Positions 43,697 through 52,731 of a stretch of 63,589 nucleotides of DNA are shown here, piece by piece. The notes below the pieces were generated by a model that saw only the letters and a list, made by a program, of their open reading frames with translations, made no database searches and had not been told where the DNA came from. The DNA comes from Flammeovirgaceae bacterium. GTDB lineage: Bacteria; Bacteroidota; Bacteroidia; Cytophagales; Cyclobacteriaceae. The position numbers and the translations under genes are program-made. The stretch lies in assembly GCA_021298355.1 (NCBI GenBank), contig JAJTEH010000015.1, forward strand, positions 1 through 63,589, in the 5' to 3' direction. How positions within the stretch are numbered: the stretch's first letter is position 1; each line of letters begins with the position of its first letter.

Positions 43697-46519
43697 TTAT
43701 TTCACTTCTGCAGTTACTTCTGCGCTGGTTCCGTTAGCTGTAAACTTAATTTTGTATTTTCCTTTTGTAACGTAAGTAGGTTTTTCTGGCGCTTGCTTTC
43801 CTTTTACTTTAGGATCTGAAGGTTTAGTTCCTTTTAAATTCCAACGGTAGTAGTGAAAACCACTTTGGGCAGCAACAACATCGCGGTAGATTATATTATT
43901 TTTTTCATCAGAAATTTCTATTGTGCACGATGTTTCGTTTGGAACGAAGTAAAATATTGGTAAGGCAGGTATAGATGCTTTCGTCCACTCGTATTGCTTT
44001 TCGCCCCAGCGCTCGTTGTAGCGAACGTTTTCCGGTTGAAATACCGTTACAGCTTTCTTATCGGCCCCATCTTTTAATTGTTGCAATGGTTTTACATCAG
44101 ACACATAAATGCTTCGTCCGTGTGTACCAACAATTAATTCGTTTTCGCGGGGGTGCACCATCATATCGTAAGAAGCTACATTAAGCATGGCATTAAAGAA
44201 GTGCCAGGTTTGTCCGCGGGTAAGGCTTATGTATGTTCCGTTATCTAAACCACAATACAGTAGCTGAGCGTTAACGGGGTCTTGTATTAAAACATTCGCA
44301 ACCGATTCTGGCAAATCTCCTTTTATGGATTTCCATGTTTTACCATACTCTTTACTTTCGAAAACGTAAGTGGTAAATTCATCGTTTCTGTATCCATTGA
44401 GGGTAACAAAAACAGTTCCCTCTTCGTGTGGGGATGCAAACAATGAAGCTACCCAACGATTAGCCGGAAGCCCAAAAGAAATTTCTTCCCACGATCCACC
44501 GGCATTTTTACTAACCCATACACGGCCATCATCTGTACCGGCATACAATAAACCAAATTTAAGTGGCGATTCGGCCAAAGCAGAAATGGTAGAAAATGGC
44601 ACATTGCCTTGCTTGGTGTTGTACGTTAGGTCTGGGCTAATTGCTTCGAAACTTTCGCCTTTGTTTAAACTACGGTGTACCATTTGCGATGCCATGTACA
44701 AAATATCCGGATTGTGTTTGCTTAAGAATAAAGGTGTTCGCCAATTCCATCGGTAAGGAACTTCGCCAATGTTGTGAGATGGTGTAATGCGTGTGGTTTT
44801 TCCATTATCGAGTTTGAAATAATTTCCGAACTGATACCCTGTGTAAACTAATTTACTGTTACGTGGGTCGGGCGCTACGTGCATTCCATCGCCACCAAAA
44901 ATAGGCTCCCAATGAGGGGTAATAGTAGGTACCGATTTACTTGAACCCTTTAGCACACCGTTATCTTGTAAACCTCCGTACACATTATAGGGTGTTTCCA
45001 TATCGGCATGTACAGTATAAAATTGCCCAACGGCCATGTTGTTAATGTGTTTCCAATTTGCGCCTTCGTCATAACTCTGGTATAAGCCACCATCGTTTCC
45101 TAACAAAATATGTTGCTCGTCTTTAGGATTTATCCATACGGCATGGTGGTCAACATGTATAGCTTGTTCGCCTTTCAGCGTATCAAGTCTGTGCCAGGTT
45201 GCTCCACCATCTGCCGATTTTAGCATGGGCACACCATAAATGTAAATCAGATTGGGGTTAGTAGGGGTAACGCGCATTTCGGCAAAGTAGTAGCCGTAGG
45301 TAAAAAATACACCATCCAAATCATATGTGTTGGCTTTTTTCCAGGTTTTGCCACCATCGGCAGAAGAGTAAACTTCGGCACCAATTACTTTTGTATTAAA
45401 TAAATTAGCGTTTGCATCTGCGCCAAAATATTCGGCCAACGCTTTTGGTTGATAGTTTCCTGCTGTAATTTCTTTCTTTACTAACGCTGATGTATACTTT
45501 TTAGGAAACCCGTTTTCCTGCAAAAATTCATCTAGCTTTTTGTTGTCGATTTTAAGAAAGTTATCTACCGACATGTTTCTAAAATCTTCGGCTTTTAACT
45601 TACCTTCTGTTTTTTTGGCTGCTTCTATTGCTTTTTTATCTTCTACTTCGGCCTGGTTATCCAAGATGGCATACACCACATTAGGTTGACTAAGGCAAAT
45701 ATCTAAGCCTATACGACCAACGTGTTTACCTTGCGGAAAACCCTGTACGGATTTTATCCATGTTTCGCCACCATCGTCTGACCGATAAATGGCTGAGCCT
45801 TCGCCATTACCTTTAAAATGCGATGCCTTGCGCGAGCGCTCCCAACTTGCAGCTAGTAATTCATTAGGATTTTTAGGATTAATAGCAAGATCGATAATGC
45901 CTACACTATCAGAAAGGTAAAGTGTTTTCTTCCAGGTTTTGCCACCGTCTGTAGATTTGTAAACTCCGCGATCAGCATTTTTAGAGTAAAGAGAGCCAAG
46001 TGAAGCAACGTATACTACCTGATCGTTTTCAGGATGCAGTACGACACGCGAAATATGTTGAGTACCTGCTAACCCCAGATGTTGCCAGCTCTTGCCACCA
46101 TCGGTTGTTTTGTATACTCCCGTGCCGGCATAGCTCGAACGGCTGCTGTTTTTTTCTCCTGTACCCACATATAAAGTTGATGGGTTTTGCTGAGATAAAA
46201 CTAAATCGCCAATGCCAAGGGCATCGTTAGCATCAAACACAGACTCAAAAGTTATTCCGTTGTTGGTAGTTTTAAATATGCCACCCGAAGCGTATCCTAT
46301 ATAAAACTCTTTAGGGTTAGCAAGGTTAACATCTATATCAACAATTCTGCCCCCTTGTATGGTTGGGCCAATGTTGCGTGCCGGGTAATTTTTAAACCAC
46401 GATTTTTGTTCAGCATTTTTTCTGTTTGCAAATGACTGCATCCAGTTTGTGGTTGTGGTAGGCTGCGCATATAATGCGAAATGACCTATTAAAATAAGAA
46501 GTAAGATGGTAAATCTCAT
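43697..46519 (-). CDS. Secreted VPS10/sortilin-like BNR-repeat protein
   Basis: The 940-residue protein has a signal peptide (ends near LYAQ). Many Asp-box/BNR repeats read S/T-x-DGGKTW (TTDGGKSW, STDGGKTW, SDDGGETW, SADGGKTW, SADGGATW) and build one or two beta-propellers. A C-terminal beta domain follows. It is the widespread Bacteroidota glycosyl-hydrolase/photosystem-stability-like family, with no proven substrate. No T9SS C-terminal sorting domain is obvious. It should be periplasmic or surface exposed. Confidence 0.85.
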   Translation of the reverse strand: MRFTILLLILIGHFALYAQPTTTTNWMQSFANRKNAEQKSWFKNYPARNIGPTIQGGRIVDIDVNLANPKEFYIGYASGGIFKTTNNGITFESVFDANDALGIGDLVLSQQNPSTLYVGTGEKNSSRSSYAGTGVYKTTDGGKSWQHLGLAGTQHISRVVLHPENDQVVYVASLGSLYSKNADRGVYKSTDGGKTWKKTLYLSDSVGIIDLAINPKNPNELLAASWERSRKASHFKGNGEGSAIYRSDDGGETWIKSVQGFPQGKHVGRIGLDICLSQPNVVYAILDNQAEVEDKKAIEAAKKTEGKLKAEDFRNMSVDNFLKIDNKKLDEFLQENGFPKKYTSALVKKEITAGNYQPKALAEYFGADANANLFNTKVIGAEVYSSADGGKTWKKANTYDLDGVFFTYGYYFAEMRVTPTNPNLIYIYGVPMLKSADGGATWHRLDTLKGEQAIHVDHHAVWINPKDEQHILLGNDGGLYQSYDEGANWKHINNMAVGQFYTVHADMETPYNVYGGLQDNGVLKGSSKSVPTITPHWEPIFGGDGMHVAPDPRNSKLVYTGYQFGNYFKLDNGKTTRITPSHNIGEVPYRWNWRTPLFLSKHNPDILYMASQMVHRSLNKGESFEAISPDLTYNTKQGNVPFSTISALAESPLKFGLLYAGTDDGRVWVSKNAGGSWEEISFGLPANRWVASLFASPHEEGTVFVTLNGYRNDEFTTYVFESKEYGKTWKSIKGDLPESVANVLIQDPVNAQLLYCGLDNGTYISLTRGQTWHFFNAMLNVASYDMMVHPRENELIVGTHGRSIYVSDVKPLQQLKDGADKKAVTVFQPENVRYNERWGEKQYEWTKASIPALPIFYFVPNETSCTIEISDEKNNIIYRDVVAAQSGFHYYRWNLKGTKPSDPKVKGKQAPEKPTYVTKGKYKIKFTANGTSAEVTAEVK

Positions 46520-46608
46520 AAATGTTATTTTCTGTAAAATAGAGAATTATTAGCTTGCTTTCGAATTTAAATAGTGAATCTTTACGCAAGCGGTAAACCT
46601 TTTTTAAA

Positions 46609-46974
46609 ATGCACAACGATCCGGAGTTGAATGGAAAATACCTGGGAACCATCTCACAGGATTTCATTAAAGTAGCTGATACTTTAAAAGAAGCCTCTTA
46701 CCATTTGCGCAAGCAAAATTTTCAATTTCCTATTTTCCCGATTTGTAAAGAAGAGCAACCTATTGGCCAGGTGTTTATTGAAAGCGGTAAAGCCACTAAC
46801 CAATGGCATTATTATGTTTCTTTTTTAGACGAATTTTTGCAAAGAGGTTTAGTTGAGGAAGAAAAAAAAGAACAATTCATTCAGGCCTATAAAGATCCGG
46901 AAGAATTTTGTTGTTTATTCGTGGTAGATAGAAACTTCACCAATTTTGTTTTCATACCCTACCCAGAGGACTAA
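46609..46974 (+). CDS. Conserved small protein coupled to a sensor kinase gene
   Basis: The 121-residue acidic soluble protein has no signal peptide. Notable stretches are FIKVADTLKEASYHLRKQNF, FPIFPICKEEQPIGQ and EEFCCLFVVDRNFTNFVF. I do not recognise the family. Its stop codon overlaps the start of the propeller histidine kinase (TAATG), so they are translationally coupled and probably expressed together. The role is unknown. Confidence 0.7.
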   Translation: MHNDPELNGKYLGTISQDFIKVADTLKEASYHLRKQNFQFPIFPICKEEQPIGQVFIESGKATNQWHYYVSFLDEFLQRGLVEEEKKEQFIQAYKDPEEFCCLFVVDRNFTNFVFIPYPED

Positions 46975-49900
46975 TGAAAAATAAATTCCTTTTTCTTCTA
47001 GTGTTTTCCTTTTGTTTCGTTTCTTCTGTTAAGGCACAAAAACGAAATATTTTAATCGATCATATTTCAGTTCCAGGGTTTATTAATTCCACATTTGTAA
47101 CATCTATTGAACAAGATGAATATGGCATGTTATGGTTTGGTACAAGCAGTGGCTTGTATCGGTACAATGGCCAACGTTTCGAAGTATACACGTATCAGTC
47201 TGAAACGAGTTTGCCATTAAGTGCAAGGCAGATCAACCAAATTAAATGGGATAAAAAAACACATCAACTATTAGTTGCAACACGAAACATGGGTTTGCTT
47301 GCATTTAATTACAAGAGCAATAGCCTTACGTTAGTGGCGCAACACACAGAACCACTAAATGCAATTACCATTACCGAAGATGGACGCACCTGGGTTGTAG
47401 CGCCCGATGGTTTATTTGAATTTGCCGACAGCACATTATTAAAGATAGGAAATGCCAGCGCATTAGGTAATCCATCGGCATTATTAGCCTTGCCAGGAAA
47501 CGAATTACTTGTGGCAGGAGTAAAACGTGTAACGAAATGGAAAAACGGAATTTTGGTTGATACTGTTTTTATCGACAGGTCGGATAAAACATACAACGAC
47601 AATACGCGCATTACTTCTCTTTTAATAGACAGACAAAACCAACTTTGGTTAGGCACAGAAAAAGATGGCCTTTTGATTTTGGATTATGCAACTGGCCAAT
47701 TCATAAAAGAAATTACACCCACACAAAAACCATTCTACAGCCGAATCAATCATTTGCTGGAAGACGCAGATGGTAACATCTGGATACTTACCAAAGCAGA
47801 AGGAATAGCCCTATATAACACCGATAACGAGAGTATACAATTTTTAAGAAAGGATATTTTCTCGCAGTCAGCGATTAGCAGCAACAATACCTATACCGCT
47901 TTTCAAGACAAACAAAAGGTAATATGGCTAGGCACAACTGCATCGATAGACTATTACGATCCGGTAAAAATCAAGTTTGAACATTATGCACACAATCCAT
48001 ATAACAATAATTCGATAAGCGATAATATGGTGCGTAGCGTATATCCGGTTAGCGATAACGAAATTTGGGTTGGTACAGATGCCGGTTATCTAAACATTCT
48101 TAATCGAAGCACCGAAAAGGTAGAGCGCATTCGCATTGAAGTTAAGCAACACAAGATTGAAAATCCTGTAGTTGCGTTTTGTTTCGAGCCAATTTCTGAA
48201 AACGAAATATTGGTTGGCACATCCGAAGGATTGTTGGTTATGAACAAGCATGTAAAATCATTTTCTTTTTATGAACCTTTAAAAGAGTACACCAAGGGAA
48301 AAAGATTACGCTTACTAAAGCAGAAAAACAATATGTTGTATGGTGTTTGCTATGGAGAATTTTTTATGTATAACATATCAGCAAAAAAGCTGTATAGGCT
48401 CGACTTGCAATATTCTCCAAGCGTTACGGCCATACAATTTGATAATCAAGGCGAGTTGTGGATTGCCATACTCGGAAAGTTATTAAAGCTTAATAAAGAA
48501 AACGCAGAAATACTGGAAACAAAAAGTTTACAAGACACAACATCCATTTTGGTTTTGGATATCCAACCCATAGATAGTGGCATGCTTGTTTCTACTATGA
48601 ATCACGGAGTTTTTTCTTTTAACCAAAACAACGGAAAGATAAAGCAGTTTTTAAATGTACAAAACGGACTACCAGACAACACCGTTTATACAACCCTGAT
48701 AGATAAGGCCGGAAATATTTGGGTGTCATCTAACCGCGGAATAGCCAAGCGCGATCTGCGCGGAAGTTTTATACTGTTCGATGCCACAGAGGGCGTACAA
48801 TCGGATGAGTTTAACCGTACGGCTTACGCCATTACACCGGGTGGATTATTTGTTATGGCAGGCATAAATGGACTTAATGTTTTTAATCCATCCAGAATTG
48901 AAGTAGGCGAGGAACACGTACAACCCTTTATAGAATCCGTTGAATACGATGATATAAACGCAGAAGAAAAACGTAAAAATATCCACATGCTGGTAGGCGA
49001 AAGCAAGTTTGAACTTCACGCTAAAAACAACTCGTTTGTTATACAATACGGAGGTTCGGGTTTTCGGAGGCCAATACGGTATCAGCTTTTTTACAAATTA
49101 GAAAAGCTAGATAAAAATTGGAAAAGTAATCCGCTTAATCAGGCCGTATACCATAACGTTACTCCTGGCGAATATACATTTTTAGTGAAGTTGGTTGATA
49201 CAGGCGGAAACGAGAAAATAACATCCGTAGATGTATACGTTAAACCACCTATTTACCTTACCTGGTGGTTTAGGCTGATTCTATCGTTTGTTGTTATTGC
49301 TTTGGCTATTGTTACCTATCGGTTACGAATACAATCCGAAAGGCGCGATCGAGCAAAACTAGAAAAACTTTTGGCCGAAAGAACTGCGCAAATTGAGCAA
49401 TCGAGGCAAGAGTTAGCTATGTTAAATGAAAAGAAAGATTTAATCTTCTCCATCTTATCTCATGATTTACGCTCGCCACTTACTACTTTAAAAGGATTTT
49501 TAAGTTTACTAATCGATAACGTACATGAGTTTTCAGCAAGCGATATTAAAAAACATGCCGAGCAAATGCGTGGTGCTGTTTCAAATTCTTTAGATCTGAT
49601 TGATAATACGTTGTTCTGGTCGTTATCGCAAATGGGCAGTATACAATGGAAACCAGAAAAGATACAGGTAAGCAAATTGATTGATCGTGTAAAAAATCTT
49701 TATTTGTTAACAGCTGATAAAAAGAAAATACAGGTAGAAATTTTATCGGATACAAGTATTTATGTGTTTGCAGACGAGAACATGGTATTTATTACTCTTC
49801 GTAATCTGTTTTCTAATGCTTTAAAATTTACACCCGAAGGAGGTAGTATAAGTTTACGCAGTTGGGTAGAAAAAGATCGGGTTTTTCTGGAAGTTGCAGA

Positions 49901-50114
49901 TTCGGGTATAGGTATGTCGGCAGAGTATGTGCGAAACCTGAAAGCGCGCAAACAACCCGAACTTAAAAAAGGAACAGCCAACGAAAAAGGAACCGGCCTG
50001 GGGTTATTGTTGTGCCAACAATTTTTGGCCGCCAATAATGGCGAGTTGCAAATTAGTTCAATAGAAGGGAAAGGTTCAAATTTTACAATGGTTTTACCTG
50101 TGGCAGAATTATAA
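46974..50114 (+). CDS. Two-component-regulator-propeller histidine kinase
   Basis: The 1046-residue protein has a signal peptide (1-22). Periplasmic Reg_prop beta-propellers (about 30-640) include DEYGMLWFGTSSGLYRYNG and DGNIWILTK. A Y_Y_Y domain (about 690-760), one transmembrane helix (about 762-784), a coiled coil, HisKA with His830 (SHDLRSPL), and an ATPase domain ending in GTANEKGTGLGL follow. It resembles Bacteroidota hybrid sensors for extracellular compounds but lacks the receiver and AraC-type domains. Its partner regulator is not adjacent. The ligand is unknown. Confidence 0.9.
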   Translation: MKNKFLFLLVFSFCFVSSVKAQKRNILIDHISVPGFINSTFVTSIEQDEYGMLWFGTSSGLYRYNGQRFEVYTYQSETSLPLSARQINQIKWDKKTHQLLVATRNMGLLAFNYKSNSLTLVAQHTEPLNAITITEDGRTWVVAPDGLFEFADSTLLKIGNASALGNPSALLALPGNELLVAGVKRVTKWKNGILVDTVFIDRSDKTYNDNTRITSLLIDRQNQLWLGTEKDGLLILDYATGQFIKEITPTQKPFYSRINHLLEDADGNIWILTKAEGIALYNTDNESIQFLRKDIFSQSAISSNNTYTAFQDKQKVIWLGTTASIDYYDPVKIKFEHYAHNPYNNNSISDNMVRSVYPVSDNEIWVGTDAGYLNILNRSTEKVERIRIEVKQHKIENPVVAFCFEPISENEILVGTSEGLLVMNKHVKSFSFYEPLKEYTKGKRLRLLKQKNNMLYGVCYGEFFMYNISAKKLYRLDLQYSPSVTAIQFDNQGELWIAILGKLLKLNKENAEILETKSLQDTTSILVLDIQPIDSGMLVSTMNHGVFSFNQNNGKIKQFLNVQNGLPDNTVYTTLIDKAGNIWVSSNRGIAKRDLRGSFILFDATEGVQSDEFNRTAYAITPGGLFVMAGINGLNVFNPSRIEVGEEHVQPFIESVEYDDINAEEKRKNIHMLVGESKFELHAKNNSFVIQYGGSGFRRPIRYQLFYKLEKLDKNWKSNPLNQAVYHNVTPGEYTFLVKLVDTGGNEKITSVDVYVKPPIYLTWWFRLILSFVVIALAIVTYRLRIQSERRDRAKLEKLLAERTAQIEQSRQELAMLNEKKDLIFSILSHDLRSPLTTLKGFLSLLIDNVHEFSASDIKKHAEQMRGAVSNSLDLIDNTLFWSLSQMGSIQWKPEKIQVSKLIDRVKNLYLLTADKKKIQVEILSDTSIYVFADENMVFITLRNLFSNALKFTPEGGSISLRSWVEKDRVFLEVADSGIGMSAEYVRNLKARKQPELKKGTANEKGTGLGLLLCQQFLAANNGELQISSIEGKGSNFTMVLPVAEL

Positions 50115-50118
50115 AAGA

Positions 50119-51150
50119 TCAGAAGTGTGTCCAGCCTTGTGCTTGCACAGCAACAGAATTTCCCTGCTTGGTAACCATTATTCTTTCCTGCGTGTTGGCA
50201 TGAAAATACCCGATCATGTGTATATCCGGATGAAGTTTAATTTTTTCGATTTCGCTTTGAGGAATAGAAAAAAGCAATTCATAATCTTCTCCACCGTTTA
50301 ATGCGCAGGTTATCGGATCTATTTTAAACTCGATGGCCGTTTCGTAAGTTTGATTATCTACCGGAATTTTATCTTCATAAATTCTAAAGCCCAGATTGTT
50401 TTGTTTGCATATATGAAAAAGTTCTGATGCCAATCCATCCGAAACATCTATCATGGCCGTAGGTAAAATATTTTTTTCGGCCATATCAAAAACAACATCG
50501 GTTCTTGCTTCTGGCTTTAATATTCTTCCAACCAGATAATCGTATACCTCAAGGTTAGGTTGCATTTCGGGGTTGGTAAGAAATACTTCTTTTTCGCGTT
50601 CTAAAATTTGTAAACCCATGTAGGCAGCGCCTAAATCTCCGGTAACACAAATAACATCGTTTGCTTTTGCGCCTTTGCGCTGCACCAATTTATTTTTAGC
50701 TACGCGCCCTATGGCAGTAATAGAAATTACCAAACCGCTTGTACTGCTAGTTGTATCGCCTCCCACCAGATCAATCGCATAATTTGTGCAAGCTGCTGTA
50801 ACACCTTCGTATACCTGTTCTAATGCTTCTACAGAAAACCGGTTGCTTATGGCAATGCTAATCGTGATTTGTTCGGGTTTGCCATTCATGGCGGCAATGT
50901 CAGAAATGTTTACGGCAACAGCTTTATAACCAAGGTGGTGAAGGGGTGTATAGGCTAAATCGAAATGTATACCTTCTACCAGCATATCAGTAGAAACCAA
51001 CAGATATTCATTGCCTAGGTCGATAACGGCTGCATCATCGCCTACGCCCACATAAGTAGATGGTTGTTGATAAGTAGAAAAAGAGGAGGTGAGGTGATCG
51101 ATCAGGCCGAATTCTCCTAAATCTTTAATTTCTTTTCGGTTTTTATCCAT
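50119..51150 (-). CDS. thiL: Thiamine-monophosphate kinase
   Basis: The 343-residue protein has the PurM-like fold with N-terminal GVGDDAAVI, central VTGDLGAAYMGL, IDVSDGLASE and C-terminal GGEDYELLFS. It makes thiamine diphosphate from thiamine monophosphate and ATP in the cytosol. Length and motifs are typical for ThiL. It is convergent with the propeller kinase (4-bp gap) and has no thiamine-biosynthesis neighbours. No TPP riboswitch is apparent upstream. Confidence 0.92.
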   Translation of the reverse strand: MDKNRKEIKDLGEFGLIDHLTSSFSTYQQPSTYVGVGDDAAVIDLGNEYLLVSTDMLVEGIHFDLAYTPLHHLGYKAVAVNISDIAAMNGKPEQITISIAISNRFSVEALEQVYEGVTAACTNYAIDLVGGDTTSSTSGLVISITAIGRVAKNKLVQRKGAKANDVICVTGDLGAAYMGLQILEREKEVFLTNPEMQPNLEVYDYLVGRILKPEARTDVVFDMAEKNILPTAMIDVSDGLASELFHICKQNNLGFRIYEDKIPVDNQTYETAIEFKIDPITCALNGGEDYELLFSIPQSEIEKIKLHPDIHMIGYFHANTQERIMVTKQGNSVAVQAQGWTHF

Positions 51151-51268
51151 GGTAACTGCCGTTTATCGGTTGTTGTGGCATTTCGCCCTGCGAAAGTAAG
51201 AAAGTATGCGCTTTTGTAAGAATTATACCCAAGCATACCGGTATATATGTAAAATAAATACAAACTGT

Positions 51269-51433
51269 ATGAGAAAGATACTTGGTATGTTGGTTATATC
51301 AGCTGTATTGGTGGCATCGTGTGCAACCCCTAAACCATATTACGAAACAAAAAAAGGCCGTAAGAAACAAGAATACTATAACGACTTATACTACGGCAAG
51401 CAAAAGCCATTTTTTAAAGATAAAAACCGTTAG
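51269..51433 (+). CDS. Small lipoprotein
   Basis: From the Met at 51269 the protein has 54 residues, a signal segment and lipobox VASC (Cys18). A short basic and Tyr-rich tail follows (YYETKKGRKKQEYYNDLYYG). The longer frame from 51206 would place 21 residues before the signal and is less likely. The function is unknown. Its stop overlaps the convergent epimerase gene by 4 bp. Confidence 0.6.
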   Translation: MRKILGMLVISAVLVASCATPKPYYETKKGRKKQEYYNDLYYGKQKPFFKDKNR

Positions 51434-51831
51434 GGTTTTTCCTGGCACATTTCTACCAACACCTGGTTAGTTGTTTTAGGATGGAGAAAGGCAATTAGTT
51501 TATTATCGGCCCCCGGCTTTGGAGTTTCATGTAGTGCAACAAAGCCGTTTTGCTTAGCCTGGCTAATGCTTTCTGCCAAATGGCTAACGCCAAAAGCCAG
51601 GTGGTGCACACCTTCCCCTTTTTTTTCAATAAATTTTGCAATGGGCGAATCGGGCCGGGTGGCCTCTAAAAGTTCTATTTTTACACCGCCTACATCAAAA
51701 AAGGAAGTTCTAACTCCTTCGCTTTCAACCGTTTCTATTTTATAATGGGGTTTGCCTAACAACCGGGCAAATAAAGCATTAGCTTCATCTAAGTTTCTTA
51801 CGGCTATCCCGATGTGTTCCAGTTTTTCCAT
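51430..51831 (-). CDS. mce: Methylmalonyl-CoA epimerase
   Basis: The 133-residue vicinal-oxygen-chelate protein carries metal ligands in EHIGIAV (His6), the GVHHLAFGV region and a C-terminal Glu in VLVEMC. It interconverts (R)- and (S)-methylmalonyl-CoA in propionate metabolism. The length matches the family. No methylmalonyl-CoA mutase gene is in the window. It overlaps the small lipoprotein gene end by 4 bp. Confidence 0.88.
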   Translation of the reverse strand: MEKLEHIGIAVRNLDEANALFARLLGKPHYKIETVESEGVRTSFFDVGGVKIELLEATRPDSPIAKFIEKKGEGVHHLAFGVSHLAESISQAKQNGFVALHETPKPGADNKLIAFLHPKTTNQVLVEMCQEKP

Positions 51832-51903
51832 AAATGTTAATTTTGTAATAAATAACAGAAACTTTTTAGGTAAAGGGAAAGTTTTCAGATAAATAACAAC
51901 ACC

Positions 51904-52314
51904 ATGTTAGAAACCGCAAGCGAGATGCACGTAGAGGCTGCCAGAGTGCAGCAAGAAATAAAAAACTATTTGGGAGTAAAAACTTCTGATCTGGTGTTTG
52001 AATTTTCTAACCTGGAGGGTAAAACCAAATTAGATTTAATTACCATAAACCCTCGGCACAACCAGGCATTTTTGTTCCATAGCGTAACCGGAACCGATAA
52101 GTTAGATGCCCTGAAGAAACTGTGGGAGTACGTTAAAAATTTCAAAGAGAAAGAATTATCGTATACCATACAGTGGGTGGTTAAAGGCGATAAAGAATTG
52201 CATACTTCGTATTTTCGCGCAGGAAATGTGATGGATGCTTTACAGAAATTGTATTATGGCCGCGACATGAATACAATTACTGTTTTTAGTGTAGTATTAA
52301 ATCCGGTGTCTTAA
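51904..52314 (+). CDS. Conserved hypothetical protein upstream of an A-type Fe-S gene
   Basis: The 136-residue soluble protein has no signal peptide. It mixes helices and strands (ELSYTIQWVVKGDKELHTSYFRAGNVMDALQKLYYG) and has no catalytic motif I recognise. It lies 15 bp upstream of the Fe-S assembly gene on the same strand and is probably co-transcribed. Whether it acts with iron-sulfur assembly is unknown. Confidence 0.65.
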   Translation: MLETASEMHVEAARVQQEIKNYLGVKTSDLVFEFSNLEGKTKLDLITINPRHNQAFLFHSVTGTDKLDALKKLWEYVKNFKEKELSYTIQWVVKGDKELHTSYFRAGNVMDALQKLYYGRDMNTITVFSVVLNPVS

Positions 52315-52329
52315 ATAAACAATAAAGCG

Positions 52330-52656
52330 ATGATACAGGTAACAGATAAAGCAAAAGAAAGAATTCAGGTTTTATTGAAAGAAGAAGGCCGAACAACTAA
52401 CCATAACATACGCGTTTCGGTTAAGGGTGGAGGTTGTTCGGGATTAATGTATGATCTGGATTTTGATGAAAAGATTAACCCATCCGATCAGGTTTTTGAA
52501 GATAAAGGCGTGAAGATTTTAGTAGACAAAAAAAGTTTACTGTATTTACTGGGCACAACCTTAGATTTTTCTGACGGACTTAACGGAAAAGGCTTTCAGT
52601 TTATTAACCCAAACGCATCCAGAACATGCGGATGTGGCGAGAGTTTCGCAGTTTAG
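52330..52656 (+). CDS. A-type iron-sulfur cluster assembly protein (IscA/ErpA/SufA)
   Basis: The 108-residue protein has the A-type fold and the three conserved Cys: one in GGGCSGLMYDL (about 37) and two in the CGCG end (RTCGCGESF). It carries or transfers iron-sulfur clusters to target proteins in the cytosol. IscA, ErpA and SufA cannot be told apart here. A strong terminator follows the gene. Confidence 0.9.
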   Translation: MIQVTDKAKERIQVLLKEEGRTTNHNIRVSVKGGGCSGLMYDLDFDEKINPSDQVFEDKGVKILVDKKSLLYLLGTTLDFSDGLNGKGFQFINPNASRTCGCGESFAV

Positions 52657-52674
52657 TGAACAACATGCCATACC

Positions 52675-52705
52675 AAAAAAAGCTGCTTATAAAGGCAGCT
52701 TTTTT
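52675..52705 (+). terminator. Bidirectional terminator
   Basis: AAAAAAAGCTGC (52675-52686) and GCAGCTTTTTT (52695-52705) form an 11-bp stem. It lies between the convergent Fe-S gene (stop 52656) and tricorn-like protease gene (stop 52732) and serves both. Confidence 0.9.
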
Positions 52706-52731
52706 ATTTTAGGTTAATCTGATTGTAAATT

